DNA from: Lysinibacillus contaminans
GTDB lineage: Bacteria > Bacillota > Bacilli > Bacillales_A > Planococcaceae
Direction of reading: 5' to 3'
Assembly (NCBI RefSeq): GCF_001278945.1
Contig: NZ_LGRV01000003.1
Span: 1,426,001 to 1,490,000, forward strand
Length of the DNA stretch: 64,000 nt
In this document: positions 1-8,681 of the stretch, piece after piece
How positions within the stretch are numbered: the first letter of the stretch is position 1
Layout of the letters: every line of letters begins with the position of its first letter
Translations under genes and position numbers: made by a program
Notes under the pieces: model-generated
Told to the model about the DNA's origin: nothing
Seen by the model: only the letters and a program-made list of their open reading frames with translations
Databases searched by the model: none

Positions 1-8
1 TGATATTA

Positions 9-887
9 CTAACTATTTTGTATTAGTTTATTACAGAACTTCCATTCAACACTAAGTGTATCTGTATTTCTCACCTCACCATCAGAGGTGATCACAACTT
101 CACCTTCCTTTATGAATTCATATAGAAATACATTACCCAGAATTTTTTCACTTACTATTACCCCAGAATCGTTTATTCTACAAATGGATACAGGTCCTCC
201 AGTTTGGGAATTCCGGAGAATGATCAGCCACTCATCTTCTTTGACATCCCTACTTAAATTATGAAGAATATGCCTTTCAGGACAGTTATATTGCCATACA
301 ATTTGACCCTCAAAGTCGTAACAAGCAATTTTTTTATATGTGTTAACTACAAATTGTTCATCTAGGAATTCAACTCTTACAGGATTGATTCTATCCTTAA
401 ACAGAACTTTATTATTAGTAACATCAATAAGTTGATCTTGAGAATCTTTTACAACTAATCTTTTTGAACCTTCGTTGTCTGTAAAAATCCTTCTAACGCC
501 TCTTATCTGCTCCTTAGTAGAACCATCGCTTAAATTTAATACCGTATAAGGACCTTGGTCACGTCCCAAACCGATAACTATTTCATCATTTATTATTAAT
601 CTATTAACAAATTGTACTTTTGTAAGATCTTTGCGATGCCATAATTTTTCTCCAGTTAATCCATCGTAAGCAGCAACACCTTTACGGTAGTACGCCGCCG
701 TAACTACAATTGGGCTAGGGAAAGGGATTAACACCATTCTTTGCTCACCACAATCTAAAATAGTATCAAATTCTGACAGTTTCTTTTTGGAAGCCAATGA
801 CCAAAGTGTAACTTTCTTTTCGAATTCAGCTGTAACGAATAGATCCGAGCCTTCCACTGGAACATTAATATGTCTAATTTTATACAT
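9..887 (-). CDS. PQQ/WD40-like beta-propeller protein, function unknown
   Basis: A 292-residue protein without signal peptide or membrane segment, so probably cytoplasmic. The sequence shows repeated beta-blade patterns of the PQQ-like type, for example AAYDGLTGEKLWHRKD near residue 75 and CYDFEGQIVWQYN near residue 195, where each blade ends in a G..W motif. Blades of this sort make scaffold or ligand-binding propellers; no catalytic signature is visible. It starts at ATG 887 and ends 9 bases from the window edge. The next genes (lipoprotein, membrane protein) are separated by over 200 bp and do not form an obvious operon with it. I recognise the fold pattern only, not the gene. Confidence 0.6.
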   Translation of the reverse strand: MYKIRHINVPVEGSDLFVTAEFEKKVTLWSLASKKKLSEFDTILDCGEQRMVLIPFPSPIVVTAAYYRKGVAAYDGLTGEKLWHRKDLTKVQFVNRLIINDEIVIGLGRDQGPYTVLNLSDGSTKEQIRGVRRIFTDNEGSKRLVVKDSQDQLIDVTNNKVLFKDRINPVRVEFLDEQFVVNTYKKIACYDFEGQIVWQYNCPERHILHNLSRDVKEDEWLIILRNSQTGGPVSICRINDSGVIVSEKILGNVFLYEFIKEGEVVITSDGEVRNTDTLSVEWKFCNKLIQNS

Positions 888-1034
888 TTTCTCACCACAA
901 GTTTATAAAATAGCTTATTACGCTTCTTGTTTATATAAGCCTTACTGAAAATTGTACTATCTTTGTATAAGGAAGAAAAATGAAAAAATTAACAAAATGC
1001 TATCAGTTATATATAGATATAATCTTCAAACAAT

Positions 1035-1092
1035 TTGCTGCGTTAGTTCAATAAGAAAAAGGCTTTACCTATTCTTGAAGTAAAGCACCCGG
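1035..1092. repeat. degenerate GGGTGC/TTCAA repeat, copy a
   Basis: Imperfect inverted repeat: on the plus strand GCTGCGTTAGTTCAATAAG on the left and CTTGAAGTAAAGCACCC on the right. Read on the minus strand it begins with GGGTGC just after the stop codon of the lipoprotein gene at 1102-1503. Related copies occur at 1546-1622, 2594-2662 and 2985-3034. Confidence 0.45.
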
Positions 1093-1101
1093 TAGTAAAA
1101 A

Positions 1102-1503
1102 TTATTTGTTAATTAACGTAAAATCTTCGCTCTTTACATTCCATTCAACTTTTATTACTAATTCATCTTTTCCACTTGTAGATGGACTATTTGAAATCGG
1201 TAAATCTTTTTGATATATGGCTTCTTTATTTAAAGAAACATTATTCGCACTAAAATCAATTACTCCGCTATTTTTTGTTTCAACATAGTAACTAAAAGCT
1301 TCAATATCCTGTATGCTTTGCCCTTTGTAGTTTATCTGCATTTGATATGTTTCGTATCCGTCAATCTGATTGACAGTTACTTTGGAGGACCAATTTCCAC
1401 CCTCTCCAACAAACATTAGGTCATTCTCATTTGCTAGGCATGCAAACAATAATAGGACTACCAAAAATATAGTTACTAAAATTAATTTTTTGACAGAATT
1501 CAC
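1102..1503 (-). CDS. small putative lipoprotein
   Basis: A 133-residue protein with a basic N-terminus, a hydrophobic stretch at about residues 6-21 and a Cys at residue 22 in the context LLLFAC-LAN. This resembles a lipobox but is not ideal, because F at -2 and A at -1 precede the Cys. The rest is hydrophilic and beta-rich, as expected of an anchored extracytoplasmic domain. No family is recognised. It is a lone gene flanked on both sides by the degenerate GGGTGC-type repeats. AGGGGTG upstream of the start serves as ribosome site. Confidence 0.55.
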   Translation of the reverse strand: MNSVKKLILVTIFLVVLLLFACLANENDLMFVGEGGNWSSKVTVNQIDGYETYQMQINYKGQSIQDIEAFSYYVETKNSGVIDFSANNVSLNKEAIYQKDLPISNSPSTSGKDELVIKVEWNVKSEDFTLINK

Positions 1504-1545
1504 ACCCCTCTATCAATTAGTTTTATCATAATTTCTCTAATATCT

Positions 1546-1622
1546 TTATTCAACTAAACTGCGACGTTCGTATTATAAGGTCAGCCAGAGAAATCTGGTT
1601 AGTTGAATAAAAAAATGCACCC
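1546..1622. repeat. degenerate repeat, copy b, with 14-bp inverted arms
   Basis: TTATTCAACTAAAC on the left and GGTTAGTTGAATAA on the right form an inverted repeat with 13 of 14 positions matched, followed by TGCACCC. It belongs to the same family as copy a and lies between the lipoprotein gene and the four-helix membrane protein gene. Confidence 0.45.
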
Positions 1623-1724
1623 AAACCGAGATTTCGGAACCTTTATTAGGTTTATTTTGTATACTTTATAAATCCTTGTTTCACTAAAGCATCTGTTAGG
1701 GAAGTAAGGAATAATTTAATGAAA

Positions 1725-2156
1725 TTACAATGAATTTTTCCTATAATGATTTTTTAGTAACGAATTCAAATAAATAGTGAGGAAACCAAATAAACCAAGT
1801 AATATTTGTATTAAGCTAAATACAAAAAATGCTGATGTTGGTAAGTACCATTCTCCCAACAAAATAGTTGGTATAACAGTGCAAAAGAAAAATAAAGCTC
1901 CCATAGTGAAGGTCATTGTAAATATTTTTTTATCTTTCTTTATAAATCCGTAAGTTGAAGCAATGCCATTTCCGATCCCAAAAACAATCATTCCAAATAA
2001 AGCTAAGCCCGCCCAATTATTAAATGGCAATACGCCTAGCCACTCTGGCGGAAATGTATCGAAAACTCCTCTTTCTAAAAACATTGATACGCCCAAATAA
2101 AAAGCACCTAAAGACAATAATAAATTATAAGAACTTAAAATATTTTTTAGTAGCAT
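1725..2156 (-). CDS. small four-helix membrane protein, unknown
   Basis: A 143-residue hydrophobic protein with four predicted membrane spans, at roughly residues 8-27, 48-70, 78-100 and 108-132, and a short basic C-terminus. The start ATG at 2156 is preceded by AGGAGGAAAA, a strong ribosome site. No family motif is recognised. It is a single gene transcribed away from the left end; about 30 bases beyond its stop lies a decayed GATGCTTTAGTGAAACAAG sequence resembling the nearby repeats. It is probably an orphan integral membrane protein of a fast-evolving type. Confidence 0.6.
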   Translation of the reverse strand: MLLKNILSSYNLLLSLGAFYLGVSMFLERGVFDTFPPEWLGVLPFNNWAGLALFGMIVFGIGNGIASTYGFIKKDKKIFTMTFTMGALFFFCTVIPTILLGEWYLPTSAFFVFSLIQILLGLFGFLTIYLNSLLKNHYRKNSL

Positions 2157-2236
2157 TTTTCCTCCTATATCCCTTTATTTCTGTTTTAAATAAACTGCTC
2201 CGTTTGACCGATAACGACTTTAGTAAAAATCATTAA

Positions 2237-2593
2237 TACGTACAGTAAAAAGAAAACACTAATATCTTTTGACCTATCAGCGCAACGGCTCAGAGCAAAA
2301 GATGAACACTCCCTTTCACAATACCTCATTGTGTAATCTGACTTATTTCACAAGAAAAGGTTGCGTTTCCTAATTGTTGAACACACGTTAAACAATATAC
2401 TTTCCAAAGTGAGGTTCGGGAACTTTTTATACTTAACGCTGTAAACACGCATAAATCTGACCGGACCCCTACAATAACATAAAAGATACATTTGGACAGA
2501 TGACTTTATTGAGCTAACGATGCAGCATTCCTGTAAAGAAGCATATTAATTATGTGAAATCAACAAAGTTTGTGAAGGAATATACTTAAACTA
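2237..2593. other. intergenic stretch without recognisable gene
   Basis: About 350 bases between the four-helix protein and repeat copy c. Both strands are broken by stop codons and no terminator or promoter stands out. Confidence 0.4.
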
Positions 2594-2662
2594 ATGGGTG
2601 CGTTTGTTCAATTAGAGCTATCGCTTCTCGTGCTAGCAGCGCAGTTTAGTAGAACAAGAAAG
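2594..2662. repeat. degenerate repeat, copy c
   Basis: Contains GGGTGCGTTTGTTCAATTAG on the left and GCGCAGTTTAGTAGAACAAG on the right. It precedes the small membrane gene at 2714 and resembles copy d that follows that gene. Confidence 0.4.
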
Positions 2663-2713
2663 AAACCTTTTTGATAAATATAGTCAATTATAGAAAAGGT
2701 CGGAAGAGGTGGA

Positions 2714-2983
2714 GTGATTGTGTTAAGAAGATATTTGAGCATTATTTCATTGTTATTATTTTCTTTGTTTATTATTTTTGCTTTTATTTCACCAATTGTA
2801 GTGAACGGAACCTCGGAAATTGGGGACATTGTGGTCATTTCTTTAATAATAGCTTCATTTTTAACTGCATTTTTTAGCCAAAAGGGGAAGTTAAGAATTT
2901 TTGCTTTAATTGTTTCTTCAATTCCAGTGCTATTTCTATTAGGATTAATTTTACTTCCAATATTATATTTTTTAGATCTATAA
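2714..2983 (+). CDS. small three-helix membrane protein, unknown
   Basis: An 89-residue protein starting at GTG behind GAGGTGG. Its hydrophobic spans are near residues 7-28, 38-56 and 62-86, and only short polar loops lie between. An alternative reading on the other strand (2608-3006) lacks membrane character or a ribosome site and is a shadow. The gene lies alone between repeat copies c and d; the second begins one base after the stop codon. No function can be assigned. Confidence 0.5.
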   Translation: MIVLRRYLSIISLLLFSLFIIFAFISPIVVNGTSEIGDIVVISLIIASFLTAFFSQKGKLRIFALIVSSIPVLFLLGLILLPILYFLDL

Positions 2984-2984
2984 T

Positions 2985-3034
2985 CGGGTGCGTTCTTGTA
3001 CTTCAACGAACGGAGCGCTTTAGTTTAATAAGAT
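2985..3034. repeat. degenerate repeat, copy d
   Basis: GGGTGCGTTCTTGTACTTCAA is followed by GCGCTTTAGTTTAATAAG. It starts immediately behind the stop of the gene at 2714-2983, the same relation seen between copy a and the lipoprotein gene. Confidence 0.4.
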
Positions 3035-3191
3035 AGACAACCAGAAGCCACTTCTGTATATGAAAATATGCTTATTTCATGCTTGCAATTATGATAATTG
3101 CACAACAAAAAAGACCTGCTAGACATTGAGCAAGCCTTATCCAAAAACATCTGTCAAAATGTATAAAGCAATAAACCGAGTTAGACACCAA

Positions 3192-3800
3192 CTACAATGT
3201 TTCAGGTAAAGAATATTTATACATTTCTATTGCGTTCTCCTGACTTTTTAGGGTCTCCAATGTCTTTTCATTAGGTTTTATAAAAATTGTCTGATAATCT
3301 TTTTCATTCATCTCTTCGTTCACATAAAAAGCTAATTTTTCTTCTTCTAAAGAAAATTCTGCTTGAACGCCAGGTTTGTTTCCTCTCGCATCTAAACGAA
3401 TCCATTTACGTATGGATTCAATATAAATCCCATTAAAAGCATGTAGTGAATAACCTTTTTCTGGTGTATCAAAAATCATTAATCTTTGATAACAAAAACC
3501 ACATGGAATACCAACCCCTCTTAGCAAAGCTGCTAATAAATTGGACTTAGCATAACAAATACCGGTCTTCTTCTCTAACACTTCTGAGGCAGTTCTTGTC
3601 ACAATGTCACTTTGGATATCCCATGAATGGGGAATCTGATCTCGCACAAATTTAAAAGCTATTTCTACCTTTTGAATATCCGTATAATCATTTTCAAAGA
3701 GTTCTGCTATCTTATGTTGAATAATCGGATGTGAAAAATTCACTTCATCTGTTTCTAACAGATAATCAGCTATACTTTTTGATTCTATAACGAATTGCAT
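3192..3800 (-). CDS. transglutaminase-like (papain-fold) protein
   Basis: A 202-residue cytoplasmic protein with a transglutaminase-like core. The expected triad is visible: Cys82 in GICYAKS, His120 in LHAFNGIY and Asp137 in RLDARGN. Family members act as cysteine proteases, amidases or protein cross-linkers; which one applies here cannot be told. The start was moved to the second ATG because GGAGG lies eight bases before it and overlaps the first ATG at 3815. It is probably monocistronic, following the LysR regulator gene by 38 bases in the same direction, so co-transcription is possible. Confidence 0.75.
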   Translation of the reverse strand: MQFVIESKSIADYLLETDEVNFSHPIIQHKIAELFENDYTDIQKVEIAFKFVRDQIPHSWDIQSDIVTRTASEVLEKKTGICYAKSNLLAALLRGVGIPCGFCYQRLMIFDTPEKGYSLHAFNGIYIESIRKWIRLDARGNKPGVQAEFSLEEEKLAFYVNEEMNEKDYQTIFIKPNEKTLETLKSQENAIEMYKYSLPETL

Positions 3801-3838
3801 TGAATTGACCTCCATTCGAAATGATTAAAATACCAAAC

Positions 3839-4720
3839 TTAAATATTACATACAGCTGTTTTATTATTACTATAAATATTTTTGCACACTTCTAAAAACG
3901 CTTCTCCATCTGCCGTCATGTATTTCGCTAGGAAGTATGTATTGGACACAATATGCTGAAATTCTTTTACTGAACAGCTAAAGAGCAGTTGTTGTTGACG
4001 GTCCGTATCAATCACACTCTTTGGCAAAAATGCTATACCAAGCCCCTGCTTTACAAAGTTTTTAATAACCTCTGTTTGGTTAAGATGCATGCTTTTATAG
4101 CTTGGAAATTGTTGAAGAATCTGCTGTACCTCCTGCCAATACGGGGCATATTCATGTGTTAATATCGTCTCTTGCTGTAATAATGTCATGACCTCAGTAT
4201 TCATTTTTGACATCGGCACTATTAGCTGAAGTGGCTCCTGTGCAAGAATGTCTGTCTGTAGATCACGTGTTGATGTCAATTTCGATAAGCCGATATCTAC
4301 TTGCCCTGCATATACGGCTTCACCGATTTCATTGGATTTTAGCAATTCAATCGATAGTTGAATCGTTGGCTTTTTGTGTTGGAATGTCTCGATAATCGCT
4401 GGCAATGTGGAATTAGCAATTTGTGGTGCTACGCCAATTGTTAATTTCGAGGTAAATCCATTTACAAAAGATGCGGTGCTGTTTAATGCTTCATCGATGG
4501 TTTCTACAATTTTTTCCGCTTGTATTAAGAAATGCGCACCGACACTATTGAGTTTCACTTGCTTATTAGTGCGCTCGAACAACGTCGTCTGTAATTCTTT
4601 TTCAAGATGCTGAATATGCTTCGTCACTGTCGATTGCATCATAAAGTATTTTTCTGCCGTCTCACGAAAGTTCTCTGTTTTTGCTGCGATGATGAAGGTC
4701 CTTAACCACTCTGTTTCCAT
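3839..4720 (-). CDS. LysR-family transcriptional regulator
   Basis: A 293-residue regulator with an N-terminal winged helix-turn-helix (residues 1-60; the AEKYFMMQSTVTKHIQHLE segment is the recognition region) and a periplasmic-binding-protein-like effector domain from about residue 85 (LTIGVAPQI...). The start chosen is METEWLR, because AGAAGAGG lies seven bases upstream; the upstream ATG at 4744 has none. It is transcribed divergently from spo0M with a 113-base gap, a common arrangement for a LysR protein and its target, although spo0M itself would be an unusual target. The transglutaminase-like gene downstream is another candidate. Confidence 0.85.
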   Translation of the reverse strand: METEWLRTFIIAAKTENFRETAEKYFMMQSTVTKHIQHLEKELQTTLFERTNKQVKLNSVGAHFLIQAEKIVETIDEALNSTASFVNGFTSKLTIGVAPQIANSTLPAIIETFQHKKPTIQLSIELLKSNEIGEAVYAGQVDIGLSKLTSTRDLQTDILAQEPLQLIVPMSKMNTEVMTLLQQETILTHEYAPYWQEVQQILQQFPSYKSMHLNQTEVIKNFVKQGLGIAFLPKSVIDTDRQQQLLFSCSVKEFQHIVSNTYFLAKYMTADGEAFLEVCKNIYSNNKTAVCNI

Positions 4721-4833
4721 TTGGATACCTCTTCTAGTTTTCATCTATTATAACGAAGTTTTCTAGCAGGCTGAAACCTTTTATATTATGATACGTATAT
4801 ATAACCATCTGAAAATTACAGGAGGAATTTAAC

Positions 4834-5601
4834 ATGTCCCTTTTTAACAAGGTTCTGGCAAGTGTTGGTATTGGTGCAGCAAATGTCGATACAAAATTAG
4901 AGAAATCTACGTACACTGCGGGAGAGATTATGCGCGGTGAAATTGAGGTGCGTGGTGGAAATGTCGCTCAACAAATTGATACGATTTATCTAACGGTTTA
5001 CACAACATTTATCCGTGAAGCGAACGATAAAAAATATACGGATAAGGCTGCTGTAAACAAGGTGAAAGTATCGGAGCCATTTTCAATTGAAGCAGGCGAA
5101 AACAAAGTGCTTTCGTTCTCATTATCTCTACCATTGGATACACCAATTACAGCTGGAAAAACGAAAGTTTGGGTGCAAACAGAGTTGGATATTAAAAATG
5201 CAGTAGACCCAGAAGATAAAGATTTTATCGAAGTGAAGCCATCAAAGTTGGCAGCTAGCGTATTAGATGCAGTCAAAGGCCTCGGCTTCCGCTTACGTCA
5301 AGCAGAGTGTGAACAGGCATCCGGGCGTTTCCGTGGACACTATCCGTTTATGCAGGAATTTGAGTTTGCGCCGACAGGTAACTATCGTAGCCATTTAGAT
5401 GAGCTTGAAGTTGTCTTTCTTTCACAGTCTGAGCAATCAGTGGAGCTGTTAATGCAAATTGACCGCAAAGTAAAAGGCTTAGGCAGCTTGTTCGCAGAAG
5501 CTTTGGATATGGATGAAAGCTTTGTGCGTACAACAATCACTACACAAGACTTACCGAATTTACAAGCAAAGTTACAGCAGATTATTTCAAAGCATCTTTA
5601 A
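4834..5601 (+). CDS. spo0M: sporulation-control protein Spo0M
   Basis: A 255-residue protein matching Spo0M, an arrestin-fold cytoplasmic protein that affects early sporulation in Bacillus. Recognisable features are the N-terminus MSLFNKVLASVGIGAANVDT, the arrestin-like beta region around residues 20-130 (YTAGEIMRGEIEVRGG) and the C-terminal acidic Spo0M domain. AGGAGG sits ten bases before the ATG. It is monocistronic and closed by a strong terminator. Its presence supports a spore-forming host. Confidence 0.92.
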   Translation: MSLFNKVLASVGIGAANVDTKLEKSTYTAGEIMRGEIEVRGGNVAQQIDTIYLTVYTTFIREANDKKYTDKAAVNKVKVSEPFSIEAGENKVLSFSLSLPLDTPITAGKTKVWVQTELDIKNAVDPEDKDFIEVKPSKLAASVLDAVKGLGFRLRQAECEQASGRFRGHYPFMQEFEFAPTGNYRSHLDELEVVFLSQSEQSVELLMQIDRKVKGLGSLFAEALDMDESFVRTTITTQDLPNLQAKLQQIISKHL

Positions 5602-5610
5602 CAATTAAAA

Positions 5611-5653
5611 CAAACAGGGTGTCCCAGAAGAATTTCTGAGACACCCTTTGTTT
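5611..5653 (+). terminator. Rho-independent terminator of spo0M
   Basis: AAACAGGGTGTC and GACACCCTTTGTTT form a strong stem closed by an inner CAGAA/TTCTG pairing, ten bases after the stop codon. Confidence 0.85.
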
Positions 5654-5772
5654 ATGATAGCTTTGCAAGATATCATACAGAATCAGTCCTTTATCGTGCA
5701 CTTTTAGCACCCTATCTTGCAGAAAACTGATTCTATCATGCATACCCCCATGCAAAATCCAAATTCCCCCTA

Positions 5773-6720
5773 CTACGCAGTGACATCTCGTTTCATAAAT
5801 GACATATAACTAATGACTGTGAAAATAACTGCGTAGATTGCAAGTACCGTTAATGAAAATGGCATAGTAATCCCCTCCACTAAGAGATTTCCCGTTTCAT
5901 ACTGTTTTAAATTCGAATGTGTAATCCAAATGTATTTGACAATTTCATATTTACTTAAAAGCGACACAATCATCTGGCCCATGAATGATAAAAACATTGT
6001 TAAGCCGATTGCAAGTGAACTTGAGCGGAATACAGAGCCAATGAAAAAGGCAAACAACGTAGACATCACAAAGTCTCCACATGCTAGTAAATAGGAATAC
6101 GCTAAATCACCCCATACTGCCTTTTCTACAATTTTACCATCTACCATTTCTAACTCCGCATTAGTTGTTGCATCAAATAGTACAAATCCTGTAAGTGCGC
6201 TCACACCAATGTTCACAATGAGTAATAACACGCCAAATAAAAAGACTGTTATTAATTTCGATGTTAAAACTTTCGCACGAGAAATTGGACGCGTCAGCAA
6301 CATTTTAATGGTTCCTGTTGAAAATTCACTCGATACAATACTCGCTGCCAAAATCACTGTAAATAGTGTCACTAACATGATCCAGTTACTTGCAAAAGAC
6401 ATAAAGTCTTCTACAGTTGTTTCTAATTGAATCGGCACATTATTGGCTAAACGATATTCAAAAATAGCAATTTTCTCTTCGAATGATTTGATATCCGCTT
6501 CCGAAAGTTCTTCACTCGCAAGAATATCCTTATAAAAATTCATTTGCTGTTGCACCACTTCTTGCCACGTAGTATTTTCTGCATTCTTTGTTTCTTGATA
6601 TTTCATCATCCCGCCAGGAACAATAATGAATAGTACTAGGAAGATAAGCATCATCCAAGTACCATTCTTATGCCACAATTTCATCCACTCATTTTGAATT
6701 AGCTTCAGCAATTTGTCCAC
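5773..6720 (-). CDS. ABC-2 type transporter permease
   Basis: A 315-residue membrane subunit with one span near residues 20-40, a large extracytoplasmic loop (about 45-110) and five further spans. The SSEFSTGTIKMLLTRPISR motif at about residue 130 is typical of ABC-2 permeases of the bacitracin/antibiotic-resistance and YtrC/D type. The first 32 bases overlap the end of the ATPase gene, so the two are translationally coupled. It is the last gene of the GntR-ABC operon. The substrate is unknown; envelope-stress detoxification is the usual role for this kind of operon. Confidence 0.85.
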   Translation of the reverse strand: MDKLLKLIQNEWMKLWHKNGTWMMLIFLVLFIIVPGGMMKYQETKNAENTTWQEVVQQQMNFYKDILASEELSEADIKSFEEKIAIFEYRLANNVPIQLETTVEDFMSFASNWIMLVTLFTVILAASIVSSEFSTGTIKMLLTRPISRAKVLTSKLITVFLFGVLLLIVNIGVSALTGFVLFDATTNAELEMVDGKIVEKAVWGDLAYSYLLACGDFVMSTLFAFFIGSVFRSSSLAIGLTMFLSFMGQMIVSLLSKYEIVKYIWITHSNLKQYETGNLLVEGITMPFSLTVLAIYAVIFTVISYMSFMKRDVTA

Positions 6721-7612
6721 CTCCCGTCATTTCTAAGAATTGATCTTCTAACGTTTTTTGATGTGGTTGTACTGCAAATAGTTGAATATTATCCTGCACG
6801 AGCTGAGAGATTAATGCTGGGATATTTTCTTTATTCACTTCGACAACAACGCCATTATTTTCAACTGTAAAGCTGTAGTCTAAATTTTGTAAATGTGTTG
6901 CTACGTCTTCACTTGGCGTTGCTTCGATATAATAAAGTGAGGTAGTTTCATTATGTATGTCTCGGATGTCGATTAATTGTCCATTTTGAATGACAGCTAC
7001 TCGGTCGCACATGAGCTCAATTTCAGATAACATATGGCTAGAAACGAAAACTGATACGCCCTCTTCATCAGCAATTTTTCGTAAATACATACGAAACTCA
7101 CGAATCCCAGCAGGGTCAAGTCCATTTGTCGGCTCATCTAATATTAAAAACTTCGGGCGATGCAAAAGTGCTTGTGCTAACCCAAGGCGTTGACGCATTC
7201 CGAGTGAATATGTTGATACTTTTTCATGAATACGTTTTTCTAATCCAACTTGCTGTACAACTTCATCAATACGCTCTTTTGGCACATTTTTATGCATGCG
7301 TGCAAAATGCAGTAAATTTTTATAGCCTGACAAATACTTATACATTTCAGGATTTTCAACGATTACCCCAACCTTACTAATCGCCTCCTCATAATGCTCT
7401 TTTAAAGACTGCCCATCAATGATGACTTTACCTTCTGTTGGATACATCAATCCGGTCATCATACGAATCGTCGTCGTTTTCCCTGCCCCATTTGGTCCTA
7501 AAAATCCCGTGATTTGCCCAGGGTATAAATCTAAATTCAACTGCTGTATTAGTTGCTTCCCACGAATCGTTTTCGATAAATTTTGAAGTTGGACAATTGG
7601 TTGTATATTCAT
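6689..7612 (-). CDS. ABC transporter ATP-binding protein
   Basis: A 307-residue ATPase. The Walker A GPNGAGKTT, signature YSLGMRQRLGLAQALL and Walker B FLILDEPTNGLDP are intact, and a C-terminal extension of about 80 residues follows the nucleotide-binding domain, as in BcrA-type ATPases. It starts at ATG 7612, which directly abuts the stop of the preceding ATPase (TAAATG), and overlaps the permease that follows. It energises the permease at 5773-6720. Confidence 0.9.
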   Translation of the reverse strand: MNIQPIVQLQNLSKTIRGKQLIQQLNLDLYPGQITGFLGPNGAGKTTTIRMMTGLMYPTEGKVIIDGQSLKEHYEEAISKVGVIVENPEMYKYLSGYKNLLHFARMHKNVPKERIDEVVQQVGLEKRIHEKVSTYSLGMRQRLGLAQALLHRPKFLILDEPTNGLDPAGIREFRMYLRKIADEEGVSVFVSSHMLSEIELMCDRVAVIQNGQLIDIRDIHNETTSLYYIEATPSEDVATHLQNLDYSFTVENNGVVVEVNKENIPALISQLVQDNIQLFAVQPHQKTLEDQFLEMTGGGQIAEANSK

Positions 7613-8314
7613 TTATTTCACCCTTTCTTTGTAATACGCTTTCATCCACTGGACGGCATCTTGCTTGTTTATATCTCGGACATTTTCCATATCTTCTTGT
7701 GCAACAATTGAACCATTTTTCAATAGAATAATCTGATCTAATATCGGTTCAACTTCATATAACTCGTGTGTCGATAATACGATAGTTTGTGTTTCAATAT
7801 CTGTAAATTGAATAAGCCCCTTTATTAGCGATTCACGTACCATAGGGTCAAGCCCCGAAAATGGTTCGTCCATTATATAGTAAGGAACCTCACGGCCAAG
7901 CGTCGCCGCCATTTTCATGCGTCCGCGATTCCCTTTTGATAGATGCCTCAGCTTGGCTTGCTTATCAACTTGCAAATAGGCTGCAATTGTACTGGCTTTT
8001 TCATAAGAGAAGTCTGTAAATTGTGAGGCATAGTGCTGAAAGAGTTGCTCCCCCGTATAAAAATCAAAAAATAAATCTGTATCTGGCAAGTATGCAATGG
8101 TATCGGCACTTCGGCGAGTGACTTGCTTCCCGTTTAACAGTACTTCCCCACTCCTCGGACTTAATAGCCCTACCATCGTCTTTAATAATGTCGATTTCCC
8201 ACTACCATTTTCTCCGACAAGCCCAATGATTTGCCCAATCGGAAATGAAAATGAAACATCTTGTAAAATATGCTTTTTATAGTAATGAAAAGAAACATTA
8301 GATAACTGCAACAA
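7613..8314 (-). CDS. ABC transporter ATP-binding protein (YtrB-like)
   Basis: A 233-residue ATPase with Walker A GENGSGKST, signature HLSKGNRGRMKMAATL and Walker B YYIMDEPFSGLDP. The open frame extends to 8383, but that would run inside the GntR gene; the start is placed at TTG 8314 because GAGGTGATC precedes it by the normal distance. It is the second ATPase of the operon. Two ATPases and two unlike permeases suggest either two transporters or one complex of four subunits, as in the B. subtilis Ytr system. Confidence 0.85.
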   Translation of the reverse strand: MLQLSNVSFHYYKKHILQDVSFSFPIGQIIGLVGENGSGKSTLLKTMVGLLSPRSGEVLLNGKQVTRRSADTIAYLPDTDLFFDFYTGEQLFQHYASQFTDFSYEKASTIAAYLQVDKQAKLRHLSKGNRGRMKMAATLGREVPYYIMDEPFSGLDPMVRESLIKGLIQFTDIETQTIVLSTHELYEVEPILDQIILLKNGSIVAQEDMENVRDINKQDAVQWMKAYYKERVK

Positions 8315-8324
8315 TTTGATCACC

Positions 8325-8681
8325 TCACGATTTCTTTTGTAAAACGACAAGCATTTCTTCTTTTGAAAACCCAAGTGCTTCAATCGATGTTAAAAAATTT
8401 TGTGCTAATTGATTTTTCATCTCTTCTCGTAGTGCGGTTATGCGTGCTTCACTCGTTGTAATAAATGTCCCTTGACCGCGTTTCGTTTCCGTTATATTCA
8501 TCGCTTCAAGCTCCTTATACACACGTTGTACTGTATTCACATTCACACCCGTCTCTACCGCGTACTCACGAACTGATGGAAGTCGGTCCCCCAGTAACAA
8601 CTTGTCTTTTAAAATATCCCCACAAATACGATCGACGAGCTGACTATAAATTGGCTTATCACGTGAAAAATCTAATGTCAT
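8325..8681 (-). CDS. GntR-family regulator, YtrA subfamily
   Basis: A 118-residue repressor with the short architecture of the YtrA branch: an N-terminal winged helix (DRLPSVREYAVETGVNVNTV at about residues 31-50) and a C-terminal helical dimerisation segment of only about 45 residues, with no effector-binding domain. Its start overlaps the stop of the upstream permease by ATGA. It is encoded inside the operon it presumably controls; the long palindrome at 9455-9492 is the likely binding site. Antibiotics acting on the cell wall are the known inducers of relatives. Confidence 0.9.
   Translation of the reverse strand: MTLDFSRDKPIYSQLVDRICGDILKDKLLLGDRLPSVREYAVETGVNVNTVQRVYKELEAMNITETKRGQGTFITTSEARITALREEMKNQLAQNFLTSIEALGFSKEEMLVVLQKKS

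Noticed and set aside
2608..3006. 132-codon minus-strand frame
   Set aside because: It lies opposite the small membrane gene at 2714-2983, has no ribosome site and runs through the repeat elements on both sides.
8315..8383. N-terminal extension of the ATPase at 7613-8314
   Set aside because: It would be translated from inside the GntR gene; the ribosome site before TTG 8314 fits better.
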